NCBI GenBank assembly: GCA_964577205.1
Contig: CAZNYG010000029.1
Span: 1 to 26,262 of the forward strand
Reading direction: 5' to 3'
DNA from: CAZNYG01 sp964577205
GTDB lineage: Bacteria; Elusimicrobiota; Endomicrobiia; Endomicrobiales; CAIRNS01
Length of the DNA: 26,262 nucleotides
The position numbers were made by a program, and so were the translations under genes. The notes under the pieces were generated by a model, which made no database searches, was not told the origin of the DNA, and saw only the letters and a program-made list of their open reading frames with translations. Below are positions 21,533 to 26,262 of the stretch, one piece after another; position 1 is the first letter of the stretch; every line of letters starts with the position of its first letter.

Positions 21533-24190
21533 CTATTTCTTTTGTGGCGCAGGAATTTTATCTTTCCACTGCGCCAGGATGTCAAGCGCTTTGAGCGGTG
21601 TGAGTTTATTTACGTCAAGTTGCTCTAATTCTATCATAATTTCAAGCGAAGGTGAAGAAAAATTTGAATTAAACAGTTCAAGCTGATCGGTTGTCCCGGG
21701 AACCGCGGGTTCCTTCCCTTTTTTTTCCAGTTCCGCCAGGATGCCGTAAGCGGCATGTACCACTTCTTTCGGCAGGCCCGCCAGCTGGGCGACATGGATC
21801 CCGTACGACCGGTCGGCCGCGCCGGGCAGGATCCGGTGCATGAAGACGACTTCGCCCTGCCAGTCCTTTACCTCCACGTTGTAATTTTTTATGCCGGGAT
21901 ACGTTTCGGCAAGGCCGGTAAGTTCGAAATAGTGCGTGGCGAAAAGGACCTTCGGCCCCTGTTTCCCCTCCCCGCCGGCGCGCGAAAGGAATTCGACGGA
22001 CGCCCTGGCGATGGAAATACCGTCGTAGGTTGAGGTGCCTCTGCCGACCTCGTCGAGGATGATAAGGCTGCGCGGGGTGAACTGGTTCAGGATGCTCGCG
22101 GTCTCGTGCATTTCGACCATGAATGTGGATTCTCCGCCGGCAAGATCGTCGCCCGCGCCGATCCTCGTGAAGATGCGGTCGATGATGCCGATCTTCGCTT
22201 CCGCGCACGGCACGAACGAACCCGCCTGCGCCAGGATCGCGATAAGCGCCACCTGCCGCAGATAGGTCGATTTTCCCGCCATGTTCGGGCCCGTCAGCAG
22301 GACGATCTGGTCGCTGTCGCCGTTGAGGAACGTGTCGTTGGCGACGAAGGTACCGCTTTTGAGGCGGCGCTCGATGACGGGATGGCGTCCATCCCGCAGG
22401 AAAAGGCCGTGTCCTTCGTCCATCTCCGGGCGGACGTAATGGTAAAGAGCAGCGGCCTCTGCGAACGAACAATAGATGTCCAGCTCCGCGAGCGCTGCCG
22501 ATACCGACTGGAGCTCGCGGGCGTGCGCAATGATCTTCCCGAGCACTTCCCGGAAGCATTCCTGTTCCAGCCTCACGATCTTCTCGTCCGCGGAAAGGAT
22601 CTTTTCTTCCAGCGCTTTCAGTTCCGGCGTGATGAAACGTTCGCCCCCGGCGACGGTCTGCTTGCGTATGTATTCCTTCGGCGCGAGATGCAGGTTCGCT
22701 TTCGTTATCTCGAGGTAGTACCCGAACACCGAGGTGTATCCTATTTTCAGGTTGGCAATGCCGGTCCGGGCGCGTTCCCCGGCTTCCATCCGCGAGATGA
22801 CGGATCTGCCGTCCCGGCTTATAGCGCGCAGTTCGTCAAGCGCGGCGCAGTGGCCCGCGCGGATGACGCCGCCTTCCTTAAGGGTGACGGGCGGCTCATC
22901 GTTGATGGCGGACTGTATGAGCGAGACCACTTCGCCAGGCGCGCGCAGGTTATCGCGCAGCGCCGTTATGGCGGCGGGGGCGCTGACCAGCGCCCCCGAA
23001 AGTGAAAGGCCTTCCGATAACAGCGGCAGCAGTTCCAGCGACTGCCTGAGCCCGGTAAGGTCGCGCGGCTGAGCGCTGCCCGAGGAGATCCTTCCAACTA
23101 TGCGCTCCATGTCGGCGATCTTTTTCAGCCCGTCACGGATCCCGCGGCGGCAGAGGCCTTCGTCGACGAAGAAACCGGTAGCTGCATGGCGGGCTTTCAC
23201 CGTCTCGATATTCAGGAGAGGCTGCAGGATCCACTGCTTGAGCATTCGCGCGCCCATGGGCGTCCGGGTCAGGTCGATGGAGCCGATGAGCGACGCGTCC
23301 CTCGAGGCCGTGTTCAGGCTTTCCAGCAGTTCGAGATTGCGGATCGCGGCTTCGTCAAGAAGCAGGTAATCGTCCAGCGAGTAGAAGCGGGACGGCGTCA
23401 ATGACGGGAAAGAGGAAATCTGGGTCTGTTCTACATAGGCAAGGATGCCGCCGCACGCGCCCGCCGCGAGCGGCCTGCCTTCAAGCCCGAGCGGCTTGAG
23501 GGACTGCAGGCGGAACTGTGAACGGATGCGCTCGCCGGATTCTCCGGGATCGAAGAACCAGTCGTCCAGCGGGCTGATCGTGACACCGGAACGCGCCTCA
23601 ATATCTTTCGCGAACGGCAGCGCGCCGCGCGCGCGCGGCATGACGATCTCCCCCGGCGAAAGGCGGCACAGTTCGTGCTTCAGTTTTTCGCGGCTGAGCT
23701 CGGTCGCGCGGAACTCGCCGGTTGAAATATCAACGTAAGCGATCCCGAAACGGGCGTCGTTCACATCGGGAAATATGCTGAGCAGATAATTGTTTTCCCG
23801 CGCGTCGAGCAGCGTGTCTTCGAGGATGGTGCCGGGCGTGATGACCCTTACCACTCCGCGCTTGACGATCCCTTTTGATTGCCCGGGGTCCTCCAGCTGC
23901 TCGCAGACGGCAACCTTTTCCCCCGCCTTGATAAGGCGTTTGATGTACGCGTTGACCGCGTGGAACGGGACGCCGCACATCGGCACGCTCTGGCGGCGCG
24001 TCAGCACGACGTCCAGCAGGGGCGATGCCTTTATCGCGTCGTCGCCGAACATCTCGTAGAAATCGCCCAGGCGGAAAAAGAGGATCATCCCGGGATAACG
24101 GGCCTTTATGTCGTGATACTGCCGCATCAGCGGGGTCAGGCTTTCCAGGGCCGTATCAGGTTTTTCAGCTTTTGGATTTTTTTCAGACAT
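21533..24190 (-). CDS. mutS: DNA mismatch repair protein MutS
   Basis: An 885-residue mismatch-recognition ATPase. The N-terminal LFFRLGDFYEMFGDDA holds the Phe-x-Glu pair that contacts the mispaired base. Connector, lever and clamp domains follow in normal order. The ATPase has Walker A GPNMAGKST (about 632-640), the DEVGRGTSTYDG Walker B/signature region and the FATHYFELT switch. The C-terminal helix-turn-helix ends in LTPLKALDILAQWKDKI. I chose ATG 24190 because it keeps the family's LTPLMRQY start; it lacks a clear ribosome binding site and overlaps the preceding lytic transglycosylase gene by 55 bases. A start at 24127 would remove the overlap but cut the LTPL sequence. mutL is two genes downstream. 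Confidence 0.96.
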   Translation of the reverse strand: MSEKNPKAEKPDTALESLTPLMRQYHDIKARYPGMILFFRLGDFYEMFGDDAIKASPLLDVVLTRRQSVPMCGVPFHAVNAYIKRLIKAGEKVAVCEQLEDPGQSKGIVKRGVVRVITPGTILEDTLLDARENNYLLSIFPDVNDARFGIAYVDISTGEFRATELSREKLKHELCRLSPGEIVMPRARGALPFAKDIEARSGVTISPLDDWFFDPGESGERIRSQFRLQSLKPLGLEGRPLAAGACGGILAYVEQTQISSFPSLTPSRFYSLDDYLLLDEAAIRNLELLESLNTASRDASLIGSIDLTRTPMGARMLKQWILQPLLNIETVKARHAATGFFVDEGLCRRGIRDGLKKIADMERIVGRISSGSAQPRDLTGLRQSLELLPLLSEGLSLSGALVSAPAAITALRDNLRAPGEVVSLIQSAINDEPPVTLKEGGVIRAGHCAALDELRAISRDGRSVISRMEAGERARTGIANLKIGYTSVFGYYLEITKANLHLAPKEYIRKQTVAGGERFITPELKALEEKILSADEKIVRLEQECFREVLGKIIAHARELQSVSAALAELDIYCSFAEAAALYHYVRPEMDEGHGLFLRDGRHPVIERRLKSGTFVANDTFLNGDSDQIVLLTGPNMAGKSTYLRQVALIAILAQAGSFVPCAEAKIGIIDRIFTRIGAGDDLAGGESTFMVEMHETASILNQFTPRSLIILDEVGRGTSTYDGISIARASVEFLSRAGGEGKQGPKVLFATHYFELTGLAETYPGIKNYNVEVKDWQGEVVFMHRILPGAADRSYGIHVAQLAGLPKEVVHAAYGILAELEKKGKEPAVPGTTDQLELFNSNFSSPSLEIMIELEQLDVNKLTPLKALDILAQWKDKIPAPQKK

Positions 24191-24702
24191 TGGTAGGTTG
24201 ATTGGACGCCTTTCACGTAGTTCCTTGTTTCCCGGTAAGGGATGTCCCTGGCCGTCATTAGAGGGTTCATGTTGTGCCACAGCCCGACTTTACTCGCGCC
24301 GGCGTTATAGGCGGCCAGGGCAAGCATCTCGTTGCCGGCGAACTCGTCGCGCAGTTTGCTGAGGTAATACGTGCCCAGGTGGATGTTGATGTCCGGGTCT
24401 TCGAGATCGTCGGAGGATTGTATCCGCGGATATCCCAGTTCCCGCGCCAGCTCCTTCGCCGTGGCGGGCATCAGCTGCATCAGCCCTATCGCTCCGCGAT
24501 GGGAACGCGCGCGTCGGAAAAAGTTCGACTCGGTCTTGATGAGCGCGGTGACGAGAAGCGGATCGAACCCGTACCGGCCGGCGTAATGCCTTATGGTATC
24601 AGCGTGGAACACCGGCCGCAGCAGCACCAGAGGCTGCTTGAAATAGAACAGCGAGAAGGCCAGCCCCGCCGCGATGATGAAAATGATCAATATTTTGCGC
24701 AT
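24136..24702 (-). CDS. Small membrane-anchored lytic transglycosylase (SLT domain)
   Basis: A 188-residue peptidoglycan-cleaving enzyme. An N-terminal hydrophobic segment (about 4-21) acts as a signal anchor. The SLT domain spans about 35-165, with catalytic Glu58 in ALIKTESNF, then GAIGLMQLMPATAKELA (70-86) and LALAAYNAG (127-135), the three hallmark motifs. It is the minimal domain without the long helical superhelix of Slt70, similar in size to MltC/EmtA catalytic cores. It acts in the periplasm, presumably in wall remodelling or when inserting envelope complexes. ATG 24702 has AAGG nearby. The last 55 bases overlap the mutS start. The neighbouring genes give no further hint of its role. 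Confidence 0.9.
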   Translation of the reverse strand: MRKILIIFIIAAGLAFSLFYFKQPLVLLRPVFHADTIRHYAGRYGFDPLLVTALIKTESNFFRRARSHRGAIGLMQLMPATAKELARELGYPRIQSSDDLEDPDINIHLGTYYLSKLRDEFAGNEMLALAAYNAGASKVGLWHNMNPLMTARDIPYRETRNYVKGVQSTYQCLKKIQKLKNLIRPWKA

Positions 24703-24763
24703 TTAAAAACCTTGCTTTTGATACTCGGATAACTGACTTTGCCGCAATTCCGATATTTGAAAC

Positions 24764-24835
24764 GGTAGGCGACGGCTTTAGCCGGCGCGTGGATGCTTTC
24801 TAAAGTTCTTGAGCGCGAGCTGAAGCCCGCGCCTG
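24764..24835. repeat. REP-like pair of hairpins
   Basis: Two compact inverted repeats lie in the gap between the miaB end and the transglycosylase gene: CGGC-TTTA-GCCG (24773-24784) and a 20-base stem-loop with GCGCG/CGCGC arms around GC-TGAA-GC (24813-24832). Their GGCTTTAGCC and GCTGAAGCC cores resemble bacterial REP elements, which are often placed in opposite orientations after genes. REP status needs copies elsewhere in the genome. Confidence 0.45.
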
Positions 24836-24894
24836 TCATTACTGCATTCTTACGAGGGGGCGCGATTTATCCACACAATCTCAGTGGTCAAGGG

Positions 24895-25018
24895 CCACTC
24901 TCCCCCCTTCTTTATTCCCAAATCCCCGGCTGGGGGTTAGTGGGCCACTGCTGGGGGTTAGGGGGCCTCTCTCCCCCTCTTTATTCACAAAGAGGGGGTT
25001 GGGGGGAGTTTGTCTCCC
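24895..25018. repeat. C/G-rich repeat cluster overlapping the end of miaB
   Basis: A CTCTCCCCC...TTTATTC.CAAA unit occurs twice (near 24896 and 24968). Between them two 21-base units repeat in tandem (24929-24949 and 24950-24970) with two mismatches. The right copy forms a perfect 10-bp stem, CCCCCTCTTT/AAAGAGGGGG (24973-24998), with a 6-base loop. On the minus strand the TGA of miaB lies in or next to that loop, so the repeat supplies the last residues of the protein. Confidence 0.6.
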
Positions 25019-26262
25019 GACAGCGTATTCACCCTCCACCCCGTAACGCGAACGCTGACAATATCTCCCGGCTTTTCCGTCGAACCCGCAAAGAACATCT
25101 TGCGGTTGCCCCTGGTGCGACCGTCGCAGCGGCCCTCACGTACCCGTTCGACAAGCACCTCCTGCGCAGTGCCGATAAGTTTAGCATTTTTTTTCACGGT
25201 AATGCTACGGGACAGCGCCAGCACGCGTTCGAGCCGTTCTTCTTTTCCCTTTTCGTGAACATCGTCCGACAGGGCGGCGGCGGCGGTCCCGGGCCGGGGT
25301 GAATATTTGAAAGCGAACAGGGTGTCAAAAGCCGTCTCTTCTATAAGGCGGAGCGTTTCAGCAAAATCCTTTTCCGTTTCGCCCGGGAACCCGACCATTA
25401 TGTCCGTGGTGAAAGCAATCTCTGGCATGCGGGAGGTAACCTTTTCTATTATCGAACGGTAATCATCCGCGGTGTAGCGGCGGTTCATCGCGGCCAGTAT
25501 TTTATCCGATCCCGACTGCAGAGGCAGGTGCAGGTGGTCACAGACGCTCCCGCATTCCGCCATCGCATCTATCAGCGAGCCGCTGAGGTCCTTGGGATGG
25601 CTGGTCATGAAGCGGACGCGCGCGATACCGGGCATCCTGTCGATCTTCCGCAGCAGTTCGGGAAATCCCGTTTTCCCGTCATGGTACGAGTTCACGTTCT
25701 GGCCCAGCAGCACGATCTCCCGTGTGCCGGCGGCCGCTCGTTCTTCTATTTCCGAAAAGATGTCCGCCGCGGGCCGGCTGTGTTCATTTCCCCGCACGTA
25801 CGGGACTATGCAGTAGGAACAGAAGTTTTCGCACCCGCGCATGATCGTCGTAAACGACACGACGGCCGCGTCACGGCGGTACCGGTGGCCGGGAGTATTC
25901 AGGGCGGGCGGCTTTTCCCTTGATTCTTCCTCGAACGTTTTCTCGAAGATCGCCGGAAAATATTCGATGTCTTTCGCGCCGGCCACAAGGTCGACTATGG
26001 GAAAGCGTTTGCGCAGGCTGTCCCCCACTCTTTGCGCCATGCAGCCCGCCACGATGATCCTGAGCTCCGGTTTGCGTTTCTTGAAAGGTTTCAACCTGCC
26101 CAGCTGCGAGAGCACCTTGCCTTCAGCGTGGTCGCGCACGGAACAGGTATTGATGACGATGATGTCCGCGTCATCTTTTCCCTCCGCGCGCGCCATTCCC
26201 CGTGAACGGAAATATCCGTCGATCAGTTCCGATTCGCAGGCATTCATCTGACAGCCGAAGGT
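24985..26262 (-). CDS. miaB: tRNA-2-methylthio-N6-dimethylallyladenosine synthase (5' end outside window)
   Basis: The frame is open to the right edge; the residues before the internal ATG at 26247 read TFGCQ, the conserved MiaB N-terminus, so only a few residues are missing. Visible length is 425 residues. The N-terminal domain has the three auxiliary-cluster Cys: Cys4, Cys40 (NTCSVRDHAEGKV) and Cys74 (AGCMAQR). The radical-SAM motif CENFCSYC holds Cys144, Cys148 and Cys151, followed by VPYVRGNEHSRP and LGQNVNSY. A TRAM RNA-binding domain closes the protein (VLVERVREGRCDGRTRGNRKMFF). It adds the methylthio group to i6A37 made by MiaA. NTCSVRDHAEGKV and LGQNVNSY set it apart from RimO and MtaB. 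The last residues (KLPPTPSL) come from a C/G-rich repeat, not from the family sequence. Confidence 0.95.
   Translation of the reverse strand, partial: TFGCQMNACESELIDGYFRSRGMARAEGKDDADIIVINTCSVRDHAEGKVLSQLGRLKPFKKRKPELRIIVAGCMAQRVGDSLRKRFPIVDLVAGAKDIEYFPAIFEKTFEEESREKPPALNTPGHRYRRDAAVVSFTTIMRGCENFCSYCIVPYVRGNEHSRPAADIFSEIEERAAAGTREIVLLGQNVNSYHDGKTGFPELLRKIDRMPGIARVRFMTSHPKDLSGSLIDAMAECGSVCDHLHLPLQSGSDKILAAMNRRYTADDYRSIIEKVTSRMPEIAFTTDIMVGFPGETEKDFAETLRLIEETAFDTLFAFKYSPRPGTAAAALSDDVHEKGKEERLERVLALSRSITVKKNAKLIGTAQEVLVERVREGRCDGRTRGNRKMFFAGSTEKPGDIVSVRVTGWRVNTLSGDKLPPTPSL

Noticed and set aside
1..26262. CRISPR array, prophage, transposase or defence island
   Set aside because: No regularly spaced identical repeats and no recombinase, nuclease or phage gene is visible anywhere in the window.

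Overview
The window comes from a Gram-negative bacterium with roughly 55-60% GC coding DNA, probably an uncultivated lineage. Two outer-membrane beta-barrel proteins, a lipoprotein and a lytic transglycosylase support an outer membrane. I cannot fix the phylum. The mix of a large unrecognised TIM-barrel-like protein, a GH57 enzyme and a unidirectional housekeeping block fits candidate phyla such as Omnitrophota or its relatives, but this is a weak inference.

Layout: only the first gene (1-1518, 5' end outside the window) lies on the plus strand. It is followed by an 876-bp gene-free, increasingly AT-rich stretch with a plus-strand terminator, a cluster of small A-loop hairpins and a minus-strand terminator. 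From 2395 to the right edge every convincing gene is on the minus strand, so the text below follows transcription from right to left.

Block A (26262-19126) holds miaB (5' end outside the window), a repeat-filled gap, a small membrane-anchored lytic transglycosylase, mutS, a PilZ protein with a Cys-rich tail, and mutL. Block B (19116-16015) starts with a strong sigma70-like promoter and a pair of GTTAAC palindromes ahead of a small lipoprotein gene, which ends in an excellent terminator. Then come miaA, hflX and pgsA. Block C (15957-12969) is der, plsY and gpsA. Block D (12764-11338) is an HU-family protein, a MerR-type regulator with a good promoter, tRNA-Pro(GGG) and panD.

Block E (11323-8538) opens with a frameshifted and 3'-truncated MGDG-synthase-like glycosyltransferase remnant. 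A promoter for tRNA-Pro(CGG) lies at its broken end. acylphosphatase, a primary-like sigma factor with a basic C-terminal tail, and apt follow. Block F (8448-7032) is tRNA-Arg(CCU), a PHP-domain phosphoesterase and a membrane-anchored TPR protein. Block G (6983-2758) has a clear promoter followed by a small OMP, a porin-like barrel and a cytoplasmic GH57 glycosidase. A DUF1805 gene closes the run.

How the genes work together: miaA and miaB act in sequence on A37 of tRNAs reading UNN codons (i6A, then ms2i6A). mutS and mutL form the mismatch-repair pair. gpsA, plsY and pgsA cover glycerol-3-phosphate supply, first acylation and phosphatidylglycerol-phosphate synthesis. der and hflX are ribosome-associated GTPases. 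The OMP-porin-GH57 unit looks like an envelope plus alpha-glucan unit. I see no CRISPR array, phage, transposase or complete novel system. The most unusual items are the 5'-truncated plus-strand protein, the hairpin-rich AT region beside it, degenerate repeats beside all three tRNA genes, the lipoprotein control region, the Cys-tailed PilZ protein and a G-rich repeat that supplies the end of miaB.
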